Shown here in pieces: positions 55,463-64,000 of a stretch of DNA of 64,000 nucleotides. This stretch comes from Phycisphaerae bacterium (GTDB taxonomy: Bacteria; Planctomycetota; Phycisphaerae; Phycisphaerales; SM1A02), in the NCBI GenBank assembly GCA_002716385.1, contig PBAX01000014.1, positions 1 to 64,000 of the forward strand, given 5' to 3'. The number at the start of each line of letters is the position of its first letter. Position 1 is the first letter of the stretch. Under the pieces are notes generated by a model. That model made no database searches. It was given only the letters and a program-made list of their open reading frames with translations, and was not told where the DNA came from. The position numbers were made by a program, and so were the translations under genes.

Positions 55463-57892
55463 TCAGGGCAGAATGGGATCATTGAGCCCAGATCGCACGA
55501 TCGCAAATTCACCGATGTACGGCATGCCACCAAGATCTGGGTATTGCCTTTGCAACCGATTCAATCTCGCTTCGATGGCATCCATGCTGCGACCATCTTC
55601 CTGCATCAGCTGCAACAGTCGAAGCTGCGACGTCCAGAAGAGATTGGGCTCATCAGCCGGATCTAGCTTGGAAAGTCGCGTATAGAGCCTGATCGCCTCC
55701 GCCCGATCGGTGCCGGGAATCATCAACAGACTTTCCGCCCGTGAGAAGATCGCGGTTCCCAGATCTGGATTCTCCGCCAGTACCCGGCTGGAGAACTCGA
55801 TCGCCTTCTCAGGCTCGCCTATTCGACGGTATCCCTCCATGATCGCTGCTTGATGATATTGGCTTGTTGGCAGGGAGTCGGCCAACGCCTCGGTGAGATA
55901 GAGAAGCAGTTCTCGATTCTCCGGATCAACCAGTGGATCCAGCGGAAGACGCGGTCCGGGCTCGAGCAGTCTCTTGACCAGTCGATTCGAAAGCATGTCC
56001 GCTTTCAGATCAGCGGGGATCTCGAGGACGATTGCATCCACCGCCCCAACTCTCTTTGTCTCAATGGCAGAATCAAGTTTGAGACCATAGACCCGTTTAG
56101 CCTGGGCTGGATCAATCGCATGGGCCTGTATACGCCCCAGATACTCCAACGCCTTGGTCGGATTGGACCTCATGAGTTCTATCTGGGCAGCCAACAGATT
56201 GAGATCCACTCGCGCAAGTGAGGCTTCTCTTGGAAACTTGCGGGCAAGCACCCTGTTCTCTGAGTAATAACCGTCCAATTGCTTTCTGGCCTTGTCGAGA
56301 TCGCCGGGAAGAACCGGTGAATGCACCAGCTCGACGGAGAGTCCACGAGCCTTTCTGGATATGGATTGAACGCGGGCTACCGATTCGCCGTCGATCATCT
56401 CGTAGAACTCTAGGGCCTTCGTCCTGTCGCCATCCTGATCGGCCATCACGCCCGATTCCAAAAGCCATTGATCGATGTCGGGATGGTCGGGGAAGTTCTG
56501 CAGCAGATGCGTGATGGATCGTTGCTTGGCGGATTGCAATTGAGTGCTTCCAGGGGAAAGTTTCAAGGCCTCTGTAGACATCGCCGCAGCCATCCCCGCT
56601 GCGGTGAACGCCTCCTCCCGATCGGTGGCGATCGTCGACCATTTGATGGCGTGATCAACGGCCTGGGCGTGACGTCCCATCAAGGCCTCCGCCCGCATCG
56701 TCAATGCCAGAAGCCTTGTCTGAACCCTCGGCATGAGACCTTTTCGATCCACTATCGAAACCAGCATCTCGTGCGCTTCCGGAACTCTTTCCGGATCATC
56801 CAACATCGGCACCAGCTGCGACAGAACCACGGAGACGGGCACATGGTCCGCCTTGTAATCACGCACCTTCAGGCGACCATGACGCTGCTCGATGAGCCGA
56901 TAGACCATCGTCGGGTCGTCGGGAACCTCCATGCCGCCCTGCTCGGGCAGCAGGAGCAGAAACGATTCGAAGGCACTTCGTTCAAGCTCCGCATGGGCAG
57001 CCAGTCGATCCGGATCGTCCTGATCAGCCAACGCCTGACGCGAGGCCTCCATCCAATGCCTCGCTGCTTGCTCGATCAGAAGCAGACGATGGGATGCCGT
57101 ACCGGTCGTGGCCGCTCGCAACTGTCCTCTGGCCGCGGCGTTCCCGGGATCGTTCAATGCACGTATCTCGTATCCCGCGAGTAACAGACCAAGGGTGTCG
57201 AAGTCCATTTCAGGCCGAGCCTGAAGCTGCCGATCCAGTATCTGGCTGGCCACGTCCAGCTGTTGCTCGCCGGCATGGGCTTCCGCCAGATAGCGAGAGG
57301 CGTTTACGCGTTCGGACGGTCGCAACTGCATGGCATCGCTGCCCAGAAGTCGAATGGCCTCCTGACGAGCACTTGAGGCCGACGGCATGATTCCCTGATC
57401 CGCGGCGATCACAAGCGCCATCCCTCTGAGATATGGAAGACGATTGTTGCGGATCGCCATGAGACGATCCGTAAGGACACTGTCTTTGGATGACTCGGAA
57501 AGAAGTCCAGGCAGCTCCCGGATGATGGTCTCGGACTGCTCGAGGGCAACGCGGGTCATCTTCTCCAGCTGCACCACCTCGGTCTTATCAGGCAGGCCGT
57601 ATCGAACACGGTATTCCAGACCGTTGAACCTCGAAGCCTTGAGCATCGCGTCCTCAAGCTGCGCCAGTCTCCAGAAGATCTCATCAGGATGCCCGGGGTT
57701 CTCGTTGATCAGACGGTCACGACGAACCATGAGCTTGTTGAGCAACGGACTCATCTCATGGGGCTTTGCTTGTTCGTACTGTTTCTGAAGCGCCGAGATC
57801 TCAGCATCCAGTTGCTGCGCAACAACGCCACTGGATGAAATCAACAACAGCAAGTAGGCCAACAGCTTCATGAGATGCTTGTATGCGGACAA
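55463..57892 (-). CDS. Large exported TPR-like protein
   Basis: TTG 57892 has GGAGGAG eight bases upstream and gives 809 residues; ATG 57871, seven codons later, lacks a site, and ATG 57916 would place the start inside the same motif. The signal peptide is KLLAYLLLLISSSGVVA. The rest is helical repeats of TPR type (AIEFSSRVLAENPDLGTAIF, AEAIRLYTRLSKLDPAD). It is last in the operon after two exbD genes. Likely a periplasmic scaffold for the ExbBD-type system; not proven. Confidence 0.76.
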   Translation of the reverse strand: MSAYKHLMKLLAYLLLLISSSGVVAQQLDAEISALQKQYEQAKPHEMSPLLNKLMVRRDRLINENPGHPDEIFWRLAQLEDAMLKASRFNGLEYRVRYGLPDKTEVVQLEKMTRVALEQSETIIRELPGLLSESSKDSVLTDRLMAIRNNRLPYLRGMALVIAADQGIMPSASSARQEAIRLLGSDAMQLRPSERVNASRYLAEAHAGEQQLDVASQILDRQLQARPEMDFDTLGLLLAGYEIRALNDPGNAAARGQLRAATTGTASHRLLLIEQAARHWMEASRQALADQDDPDRLAAHAELERSAFESFLLLLPEQGGMEVPDDPTMVYRLIEQRHGRLKVRDYKADHVPVSVVLSQLVPMLDDPERVPEAHEMLVSIVDRKGLMPRVQTRLLALTMRAEALMGRHAQAVDHAIKWSTIATDREEAFTAAGMAAAMSTEALKLSPGSTQLQSAKQRSITHLLQNFPDHPDIDQWLLESGVMADQDGDRTKALEFYEMIDGESVARVQSISRKARGLSVELVHSPVLPGDLDKARKQLDGYYSENRVLARKFPREASLARVDLNLLAAQIELMRSNPTKALEYLGRIQAHAIDPAQAKRVYGLKLDSAIETKRVGAVDAIVLEIPADLKADMLSNRLVKRLLEPGPRLPLDPLVDPENRELLLYLTEALADSLPTSQYHQAAIMEGYRRIGEPEKAIEFSSRVLAENPDLGTAIFSRAESLLMIPGTDRAEAIRLYTRLSKLDPADEPNLFWTSQLRLLQLMQEDGRSMDAIEARLNRLQRQYPDLGGMPYIGEFAIVRSGLNDPILP

Positions 57893-57912
57893 TGGTCGAT
57901 CTCCTCCAACTC

Positions 57913-58398
57913 TCATTTCACCTCGAGAGACACGACATCGTAGCCTGCTCCGACCACAGCGTTGAAGGTGCCGACCACTCTGGACCAGGCAACGGCTGGG
58001 CCGGCCAGAATCACGATCGGATGATCGCTGGTGAACCAGCCCTGATCCCTCTGCCCGCTGCCCCCTATGCGATGAGCCGCCATGAACCGTGCCAGCTCTG
58101 GGATGTCGACGGGGTCGCCCCAGCCACCCTCCAACCGCAACTGATATCCCGGTTCGGAGGCGGAGACGTCTAGACGGATTCGCAGCGGCTCTTCGGCCTG
58201 ATCGAAGAGGACATCGTGCTGTCCCTCGCCGCGTTGGGGAAGGTCCAAACGAAACACCTGCTCACCGGGCCTGAAATCGGTCGCCACCATGAAGTAGATC
58301 AGCAGCAGAAACACCACATCGATCATGGAAGCGAGATTGACGCCGATCGAGGAGGTTCCGGATGAGCGTCGTGATGCTGATCGGGATGGTCTCGGCAT
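57913..58398 (-). CDS. ExbD/TolR-family protein (copy 2)
   Basis: This 161-residue protein, started at ATG 58398 behind GGAGG, has a single transmembrane segment with the key Asp (LASMIDVVFLLLIYFMVATDF). The periplasmic part ends in the usual beta fold (HPIVILAGPAVAWSRVVGTF). The family uses the proton gradient with ExbB. It overlaps or abuts the other exbD gene, and the TPR-like gene lies 20 bases after it. Confidence 0.85.
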   Translation of the reverse strand: MPRPSRSASRRSSGTSSIGVNLASMIDVVFLLLIYFMVATDFRPGEQVFRLDLPQRGEGQHDVLFDQAEEPLRIRLDVSASEPGYQLRLEGGWGDPVDIPELARFMAAHRIGGSGQRDQGWFTSDHPIVILAGPAVAWSRVVGTFNAVVGAGYDVVSLEVK

Positions 58399-58400
58399 GC

Positions 58401-58865
58401 TCATCGACCTCCCGATTCGACACTCAACCGAACTCTGGCCGCGGGATCCCCTGCCAGAGTCGCCGCACTGCGCGAAGCGGCCATGACCGGTGCGACCCAA
58501 CCCCATCCCGTCGCCTGATCGGCACGGACATTGATGAACAGACCCGGAGTCGATTCCAGTCTCGCACGCAGATGATCGATGAGTTCACTCTGCCCCGATG
58601 TGTCCACGGCGAACAATCTTCCATCGACCTGATATCCGATGCTGGTGCCATCGGGGCCGGGCAGCACGTTCACGACGGCACGAAGACCCTCCTCGGGTTG
58701 ATGGGCAGCGGACGGTTTCGGATCCGGAAGATCGAGTTCGAGACGATCTCGATCGACCAGCTGGGAAACCGCGACGAAGAAGACCACGAGCAGAAACACC
58801 ACGTCGATCATCGGGGTCAGGCTTGCCTGCACCCGAGCTGGTCCACGATGGTGAATTGAACTCAT
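58401..58865 (-). CDS. ExbD/TolR-family protein (copy 1)
   Basis: This 154-residue protein has the membrane segment LTPMIDVVFLLVVFFVAVS with the conserved Asp, then a short periplasmic region (GLFINVRADQATGWGW). The start overlaps the exbB stop by four bases. Two different ExbD proteins in one operon suggest a hetero-oligomeric stator. Confidence 0.88.
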   Translation of the reverse strand: MSSIHHRGPARVQASLTPMIDVVFLLVVFFVAVSQLVDRDRLELDLPDPKPSAAHQPEEGLRAVVNVLPGPDGTSIGYQVDGRLFAVDTSGQSELIDHLRARLESTPGLFINVRADQATGWGWVAPVMAASRSAATLAGDPAARVRLSVESGGR

Positions 58866-59617
58866 CCAGCCGATTCCCCCCCCGCTGGACGAAACGGAGC
58901 CATCATTTCCTCCGCCTCAAGAGTCGCTTCGATGGTGAGTTCGTCGATCTTATTTCTCAGCAGTGCGTATCCCGCCAGAGCCGGTATCGCGACCACCAGA
59001 CCCCAGAAGGTCGTGGTCAGCGCGGTTCCGATGCCGCCGGCCAACATGACCGGATCAGCCGCTCCACCACTCGCCACGATGGCACCGAAGGCCAGAATCA
59101 TTCCATAGACCGTTCCGAACAGACCGATCATCGGACTGACCTGCCCCAGAACATTCAACAGCTCGATTCGTCGAAAACGAATGGTCGTCTCCTCGTCGGC
59201 AACCTGCTCCAGACCGCGGATGATCGCCTCGTATCCATGCGGCGACTGTCGCAACCCCGCGATGAGCACGCGTCCGAAGAAGCTGCCATCGGCATCGGCG
59301 GTGGCGATGGCCTTCTCGTAGTTGCCCGCCTGGATCGATTTCCTGATCCGCTTGATCGAATCGCCGGGAAGAATCGTCTCACGACGATTCGCGACCGCCA
59401 TCGAGACGATCAGCCCGATGCCGAACACGGACATTGCCAGCAGCAGCCAGATCACCGCGCTGCCGAGAATCTCCAGACTCCCATCTGCGCGACGTGCCAC
59501 GAAGAACGCCTCGGCAAAGGTACGTTCGACCGTTTCGGCATTCGCGAAAGTCGATGTTGCCAGCCAGGCGAGGCCGCAGGCCGTCACAAGAAGACGTTTG
59601 TCATTCACTCGAATCAT
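58862..59617 (-). CDS. ExbB/TolQ/MotA-family proton channel protein
   Basis: ATG 59617 has AGGAG seven bases upstream and gives 251 residues. An N-terminal signal-like segment ends near NAETV. Then come a transmembrane segment (GSAVIWLLLAMSVFGIGLIVS), a cytoplasmic region and two membrane helices with the conserved LLNVLGQVSPMIGLFGTVYGM and TALTTTFWGLVVAIPALAGY. It forms the proton-driven channel with ExbD. Its start overlaps the VWA gene stop (TGATG). Confidence 0.88.
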   Translation of the reverse strand: MIRVNDKRLLVTACGLAWLATSTFANAETVERTFAEAFFVARRADGSLEILGSAVIWLLLAMSVFGIGLIVSMAVANRRETILPGDSIKRIRKSIQAGNYEKAIATADADGSFFGRVLIAGLRQSPHGYEAIIRGLEQVADEETTIRFRRIELLNVLGQVSPMIGLFGTVYGMILAFGAIVASGGAADPVMLAGGIGTALTTTFWGLVVAIPALAGYALLRNKIDELTIEATLEAEEMMAPFRPAGGESAG

Positions 59618-60588
59618 CACGGGGCTCCTGCTGGTTGCTTCGCCAGCTCTTTTCGTCCCAGTCGTATCCATCCATCGGATCCTCCGTAGCGTTCACCCAG
59701 ACGCTGCATGGTTGAATCGCCATCGTCGTCGTTCTCCTGATCGGCGCCAATCTCGATGCACTGGATGCGTGTCCATCGTGTGCTGTTCACCGGATCGGCA
59801 ATCGGATTGAGCGTATCCAGCCTCTGGAACAACTGGTCGACTTCGAGAGTGGAACCATTGGTCCCATCCAGACCTTCGCTGAGAAGAAAGATGACGTCAG
59901 GCTCGAGGGCGAATGCCTGCTCCAAGGCCGGCATTGGATTGGATCCGCCACCGGGTATCAGGTTCGCGCCACGGCTCGACCACTTCATCACTCGATCTAT
60001 GTTGGCGGGACTCGCCTTGACGAGCCGCTCGGGCGGCACGGGTATGGATCGATCCCTCTGGAAGAAGAGAACGGAGAATCGCTGGGATGGGGATAGCCGC
60101 TCGAGCGACTGCTCGAGGGCATCAAGGACCATCGGCAACCAGGTCATCATGCTCCCACTGGCATCGATGACATAGACGAGTGATCTCGCGTTGGTGACCC
60201 GGGCTCCGGCGAATTCCGCCTGAGTGTCCGAACTGGATTGCGAAGACCCATACGACATGTCCATGTTTGCCCATGTCGGCTCGGTCAATTCCGGAAGCAC
60301 CGGGATCATGATTTCGGGCGGCGATTCGATCTCGGGCGTTTCATCGATCGCGGGCGCCTCCGGAACCGGAAGCGTCTGAACCGGAAGAAAAGCCGTGGAA
60401 CGGAAATCGGAGATGATCGGTCTGGGCTTCGGTCGGGACTCGTCCTGAATGACCGTCCAGGTGATGACGAGACCGGCCGCTATGACCATGGCATGCAGAA
60501 GGCCGGATGCCATCCAGGGAACGACCCGTGAACGACGTATCCGTCTTGGCGGCTGCCCTGATCGCATTCTCCCGGACGATCGACGCAC
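59617..60588 (-). CDS. TonB-like N-terminal anchor fused to a von Willebrand factor A domain
   Basis: The 323-residue protein has an N-terminal transmembrane anchor (WMASGLLHAMVIAAGLVITW) and a Pro/Glu-rich stretch (LPVPEAPAIDETPEIESPPE), the layout of TonB/TolA. In place of the TonB C-terminal domain there is a VWA domain with the metal site DASGSM and a later GTNGSTLEVDQL. GTG 60588 was kept as start, since ATG 60567 has its site too close. It is encoded before exbB, exbD and exbD. Partner unknown. Confidence 0.78.
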   Translation of the reverse strand: MRRSSGRMRSGQPPRRIRRSRVVPWMASGLLHAMVIAAGLVITWTVIQDESRPKPRPIISDFRSTAFLPVQTLPVPEAPAIDETPEIESPPEIMIPVLPELTEPTWANMDMSYGSSQSSSDTQAEFAGARVTNARSLVYVIDASGSMMTWLPMVLDALEQSLERLSPSQRFSVLFFQRDRSIPVPPERLVKASPANIDRVMKWSSRGANLIPGGGSNPMPALEQAFALEPDVIFLLSEGLDGTNGSTLEVDQLFQRLDTLNPIADPVNSTRWTRIQCIEIGADQENDDDGDSTMQRLGERYGGSDGWIRLGRKELAKQPAGAP

Positions 60589-60593
60589 CTGTA

Positions 60594-61295
60594 TCAGGCT
60601 GATGCAGCAGGCTTGGCGGCCGGCTGCTCCTTGTTGCGTCCGAACACAAGGCTGTCGAGTGACAGAATGCCCGGTCCCACCATGAACAGACCCAAGGCCA
60701 GCACGAAGGCGGCGGCCTGGAAGAACATCTCGTAGTACAGCATCGAATCAGCTCGCCAATGGAATGGATTCATCTGGAACATCTCGTTCTGCTGCACGGA
60801 TGTGAGCGTGAACGCACCGCCGATCAGGACCGCCAGAAGAAATCCCCAGATACGTGTGAACAGACCAAGCAGAACCAACGCGCCCGCAACCACCTCGAAG
60901 ACGGCGATGCCCCAGGCCAGTGGAACAGCCCCTTTCTGAATCCCCCAGTAGTGGAGATCGAGTGCGATCTTGTAGACGGCCCGAGTTCCATCCTCGGAAG
61001 TGGCCGACGTATCCGCAGGCTTGTCGTCATCCACCTTCTTCGCTGCTTCCTTGTTCGAGTCCTCGGCCTGAGACTTCGCGGCATCGACGACACCATCCCA
61101 CTGCCATCGAACGAGCTTGGTCGATGACGAATCGGGACCGGTGGCCTGCATCTCCTTGATCTGCTCCTTCTGCGATGGGGTGAACGTGGCCATCGAGAAG
61201 CAGTGGTACCAGCCTGAGAAGAAGAACGCCGCACCGAGCACGATTCTGCTCAGCAAAGGTATGAAACGTGTTCCGGCGGATTGACTGATGCTCAT
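60594..61295 (-). CDS. DoxX-family membrane protein with a charged insertion
   Basis: ATG 61295 has AGGAG nine bases upstream. The 233-residue protein has four membrane segments in the DoxX arrangement (RIVLGAAFFFSGWYHCFS, VAGALVLLGLFTRIWG, LLAVLIGGAF, AAAFVLALGLFMV). Between the first and second segments lies a charged insertion of roughly 90 residues (KSQAEDSNKEAAKKVDDDKP) that is not typical of DoxX. It starts the operon whose next gene is the TonB-like/VWA protein. DoxX function is often linked to redox balance; not shown here. Confidence 0.8.
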   Translation of the reverse strand: MSISQSAGTRFIPLLSRIVLGAAFFFSGWYHCFSMATFTPSQKEQIKEMQATGPDSSSTKLVRWQWDGVVDAAKSQAEDSNKEAAKKVDDDKPADTSATSEDGTRAVYKIALDLHYWGIQKGAVPLAWGIAVFEVVAGALVLLGLFTRIWGFLLAVLIGGAFTLTSVQQNEMFQMNPFHWRADSMLYYEMFFQAAAFVLALGLFMVGPGILSLDSLVFGRNKEQPAAKPAASA

Positions 61296-61408
61296 CTGAC
61301 ATGACTCCTGGGTGAATAACGGCCGAGTCGACGACCGGATCTTGACTCGAGCAGGGTACTCGACCATCATCGTCCTGTAGCCCCTTGTGGCTTCAGAGGT
61401 ACTGCAAG

Positions 61409-61490
61409 GCGGGTGTGGCGGAACTGGCAGACGCGCTGGATTTAGGTTCCAGTGGGGCAACCCGTGGAGGTTCGAATCCTCTCACCCGTA
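61409..61490 (+). tRNA. tRNA-Leu, anticodon UAG
   Basis: Acceptor stem GCGGGTG (61409-61415) pairs with CACCCGT (61483-61489); the discriminator base is A at 61490. The anticodon stem CTGGA/TCCAG encloses TTTAGGT, so the anticodon is TAG at 61443-61445, reading CUA (and by wobble other CUN). A long variable arm and T arm GGAGG-TTCGAAT-CCTC follow. CCA is not encoded. Confidence 0.95.
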
Positions 61491-61590
61491 TTTTGCAGCC
61501 CTCGAAGGGTTCCGGACCAGCCCGCCGGAGGCCCCGGATCGGGATGACCACCGGCTTGCAGAGCCTCGAGCGAGTACCCTTGCGATTTCC

Positions 61591-62952
61591 ATGAAGCAGC
61601 CAAAGTCATCTGATTGGTCCATTGATTCCTGGCGAGATCGTCCGGCCTTGCACCAACCGGTCTACCCGGACCAGACCGCGCTCGAGGAAGCCGCCGCTGA
61701 ATTGGCGGAGTTTCCTCCGTTGGTGACTTCATGGGAGATCGAACGACTCAAGCAACAGCTTGGCGAAGCGGCCGAAGGCAAGAGATTCCTGCTTCAAGGC
61801 GGCGATTGCGCCGAACAGTTCAAGGGATGTACTTCCGACCAGATCACGGCCAAGTTGAAGATCCTTCTTCAGATGTCTCTTGTCATGGTCCAGGGCACGC
61901 GACTGCCGATCATCCGGGTCGGTCGTCTCGGTGGCCAGTACGCCAAACCCCGTTCCTCACCAACCGAAACGCGTGATGGTGTCGAGCTTCCATCCTATTT
62001 CGGCGACATCGTGAATCGTCCCGAGTTCGATGAACAGTCGCGTCGACCCGATCCGTGGCGGATGCTTCGGGGGTATGAACGTTCCTCCCTTACGATGAAC
62101 TTCATCCGGGCACTCGTCGGCGGTGGTTTCGCCGACCTGCATCATCCCGAATACTGGGATCTGGGCTGGGTGGAACATTCACCGCACGCCTCCGAATACC
62201 AGTCGATGGTCAACCAGCTTGGTGATGCCGTCCGGTTCATGGAGACCATCACGGGCATCTCGGTAGGCAATCTTTCAAGAGTCGAGTTCTACACCAGCCA
62301 CGAGGCCCTGCTGCTTGAATACGAAGCGGCATTGACCAGAATGGTTCCTCGTCGTGACGGCTGGTACAACCTCTCGACCCACTTCCCGTGGATAGGCATG
62401 CGAACCGCGGCCGCCGACGGCGCCCACGTCGAATTCATGCGGGGACTTCGAAATCCGATCGCCATCAAGATCGGGCCCGGCATCGAGCCGAGGAATCTCA
62501 AGTCGGCCGTCACGCCGCTGATCGACACCCTCCACCCCGATGATGAACCCGGCCGTCTGACATTCATCCACCGTTACGGCGCCGAGAAGGTTGCCGAGCA
62601 TCTGCCGGCGTTGATCGAGGCTGTCCGTTCAACCGGCCGGAAGGTGCTCTTCGTGTGTGATCCGATGCATGGCAACACCCGATCGACCTCCGCCGGCATC
62701 AAGACCCGTCGCTTCGACGACATCCTCATGGAACTGGAACAGTCCATCGAGATCCATCGCAACTGCGATTCACACCTCGGCGGAGTTCACTTCGAACTGA
62801 CCGGCGAGAACGTCACCGAGTGCACCGGTGGCGCCCGCGGCCTGACCGATGACGATCTGCGTGAAGGCTATCGATCCCTGGTGGACCCGAGACTCAACTA
62901 CGAGCAGTCGCTCGAGATGGCGATGCTGATCGCCCGTCGCATCGGCGACTGA
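61591..62952 (+). CDS. Class II 3-deoxy-7-phosphoheptulonate synthase (DAHP synthase)
   Basis: This 453-residue enzyme joins phosphoenolpyruvate and erythrose 4-phosphate in the shikimate pathway. It is the plant/Mycobacterium-like class II type: SWRDRPALHQPVYPD at the start, LLQGGDCAEQF, RVGRLGGQYAKPRS, PHASEYQ, and PMHGNTRS in the active site. The start is ATG 61591, 100 bases after the tRNA. No other aro gene is near. Confidence 0.95.
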   Translation: MKQPKSSDWSIDSWRDRPALHQPVYPDQTALEEAAAELAEFPPLVTSWEIERLKQQLGEAAEGKRFLLQGGDCAEQFKGCTSDQITAKLKILLQMSLVMVQGTRLPIIRVGRLGGQYAKPRSSPTETRDGVELPSYFGDIVNRPEFDEQSRRPDPWRMLRGYERSSLTMNFIRALVGGGFADLHHPEYWDLGWVEHSPHASEYQSMVNQLGDAVRFMETITGISVGNLSRVEFYTSHEALLLEYEAALTRMVPRRDGWYNLSTHFPWIGMRTAAADGAHVEFMRGLRNPIAIKIGPGIEPRNLKSAVTPLIDTLHPDDEPGRLTFIHRYGAEKVAEHLPALIEAVRSTGRKVLFVCDPMHGNTRSTSAGIKTRRFDDILMELEQSIEIHRNCDSHLGGVHFELTGENVTECTGGARGLTDDDLREGYRSLVDPRLNYEQSLEMAMLIARRIGD

Positions 62953-62959
62953 CGTCGGC

Positions 62960-63226
62960 TCAGAACCATTTCTTCTCGTTGGCGATGTAGGTGTCGTAGA
63001 AAACCCGCTCCGACTTCGTCAGATAGATGATCCCCTCGACGAAGCTCACGATCGAGAAGAGACCGAATGTCACGAAGGACAGGATCAGCTGGATGATCGC
63101 CGTACGTGTGTAACCAAGAATGAACTTGTGAATGGCGAACCACGGCAGGACGATCGCAAGCACGCCGCAAACGACCTTCTTGGTCCTGACGTCTTCTTCG
63201 TTGTAGCCGATGGTGATGTCGTCCAT
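62960..63226 (-). CDS. TM2-domain membrane protein
   Basis: This 88-residue protein has two transmembrane helices in the TM2 pattern (VVCGVLAIVLPWFAIHKFILG and QLILSFVTFGLFSIVSFVEGI) with GYTRTA in between, then a polar tail. It ends seven bases from the DAHP synthase stop and is convergent with it. TM2 proteins have no settled function in bacteria. Confidence 0.87.
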   Translation of the reverse strand: MDDITIGYNEEDVRTKKVVCGVLAIVLPWFAIHKFILGYTRTAIIQLILSFVTFGLFSIVSFVEGIIYLTKSERVFYDTYIANEKKWF

Positions 63227-63430
63227 GTTGGATTCCTTTCGGGTGAGGAGCTTGCTGCGATTTCAATGCTAACCAAGCGACTGCCATAGTACGAATGGAA
63301 CGGTGGCCGCCCCCCGTCGATGCGATACAGGCGTGCTCCAGTCGTCATCGAGTCCCGTGGCGGTTGGGAGCGGCCGTTCTGCGGCAAGGCATCCACCCTT
63401 CAATCGGTGGAATGGATACAATCACCATCC

Positions 63431-64000
63431 ATGTCCGAACCAGTCGTCATTTCAGGAATCGGCCCCATCTCAGCGGCCGGTGTCGGCATCGAGGCCACCT
63501 GGGAAGCCATGCTTGCTGGACGAAGCGGCGTGGCCCCTGTCCAGGCGTTCGATGCCAGCGACTTCCATTGCAGCTTCGGCGGTGAAGTCGGAAAGGACGC
63601 CTTCTCGGTTCGCAAGATCGTCCCCAAGTCGTATCGCAAGGCCACCAAGGTCATGTGTCGGGACATCGAACTGGCCATCGGTGCGGCCGCGGCGGCCGTC
63701 GAGGACGCCGGGCTGGTGACGGCCGCCACGTCTGAAGATGCTGAACCGACAATCGACCCCGAACGCATGGGCTGCCACATCGGCGCCGGGCTGATCTGCT
63801 CGGATGTGAACGAGCTGGCCGCTGCGCTCTGGCCGAGTCGAGGCGAGGACGGGAACTTCGATCTTCATCACTGGGGTGAACAGGGCATGGAGAACCTCAC
63901 CCCACTGTGGCTTCTGAAGTATCTCCCGAACATGCTGGCCTGCCATGTGACGATCGTTCATGAATGCCATGGCCCCAGCAACACCATCACCTGCTGCGAA
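63431..64000 (+). CDS. Beta-ketoacyl synthase-like protein, N-terminal part
   Basis: The gene runs off the right edge after 190 codons. It starts MSEPVVISGIGPISAAGVGI, the thiolase-fold opening of ketoacyl-ACP synthases, and continues to HECHGPSNTITCC, the active-site region where the nucleophile Cys in TCC would lie. The pair CC and the preceding HGPSN are of the type seen in FabF-like enzymes. It could belong to fatty acid synthesis or to a polyketide locus beyond the window. No clear ribosome-binding site was seen. Confidence 0.85.
   Translation, partial: MSEPVVISGIGPISAAGVGIEATWEAMLAGRSGVAPVQAFDASDFHCSFGGEVGKDAFSVRKIVPKSYRKATKVMCRDIELAIGAAAAAVEDAGLVTAATSEDAEPTIDPERMGCHIGAGLICSDVNELAAALWPSRGEDGNFDLHHWGEQGMENLTPLWLLKYLPNMLACHVTIVHECHGPSNTITCCE

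Overview
The window reads as chromosome of a marine-type planctomycete, most likely class Phycisphaerae. The grounds are secreted parallel beta-helix proteins, two of them complete and ending in dockerin-like modules; a Gram-negative envelope set with an LpxC-FabZ fusion, two LpxD, LpxA, BamA and two Skp-like chaperones; GC-rich, tightly packed genes with frequent ATGA overlaps; and planctomycete-style propeller dehydrogenase plus cytochrome c pairs. This placement is inference from gene content. No transposon, prophage or CRISPR array was seen.

Layout. 1-4244: a cut-off beta-helix protein, then a sugar-dehydrogenase-like propeller translationally coupled to a membrane cytochrome c. 4274-10361: iron-sulfur assembly locus, with a sufA-type carrier divergent from sufB-sufC-sufD-sufS-sufT and a Rieske ferredoxin; the 179-bp divergent region carries several inverted repeats and sufS seems to lack a standard start codon. 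10385-14790: dockerin beta-helix protein, CBM9-like lipoprotein, MoaA, and a DUF368 polyprenyl-phosphate transporter. 14791-15641: gene-free, holding the most unusual feature, three tandem units about 200 bp apart, each with a small 5' hairpin, a CU-rich single-stranded stretch containing CTCCT (complementary to a Shine-Dalgarno sequence) and a near-perfect intrinsic terminator. I read these as a family of small RNAs.

15642-20542: a small lipoprotein, an unknown 97-residue protein, dUTPase, an O-antigen-ligase-like membrane protein, and an 840-residue beta-helix/dockerin protein whose tail has a nine-tyrosine run and overlaps the convergent ligase gene. 20695-32966: mostly housekeeping and metabolism (PIG-L deacetylase, TruA, a P-loop plus deoxyribosyltransferase-like fusion, DedA, glycerate kinase, UDP-sugar pyrophosphorylase, PhoU, PdxJ, Nudix, phosphohexomutase, PTPS-III).

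33008-38973: type IV pilus/type II secretion operon (pilT, pilC, two prepilins, a large PilX-like protein). 39110-43975: LEA2 lipoprotein, giant PQQ-propeller protein and a small acidic protein. 44011-52242: lipid A and outer-membrane biogenesis (lpxA, lpxC-fabZ, lpxD, two ompH, bamA, second lpxD). 52227-55433: GcvT, a UVR-motif protein and an RpoD-family sigma factor behind a 424-bp leader region. 55463-61295: an operon joining DoxX, a TonB-like/VWA protein, ExbB, two ExbD and a TPR-like secreted protein. 61409-64000: tRNA-Leu(UAG), class II DAHP synthase, a TM2 protein and the start of a beta-ketoacyl synthase.

Taken together the region serves envelope building (lipid A, BAM, lipid-carrier recycling, pilus, ExbBD energisation), Fe-S assembly and secreted surface proteins.
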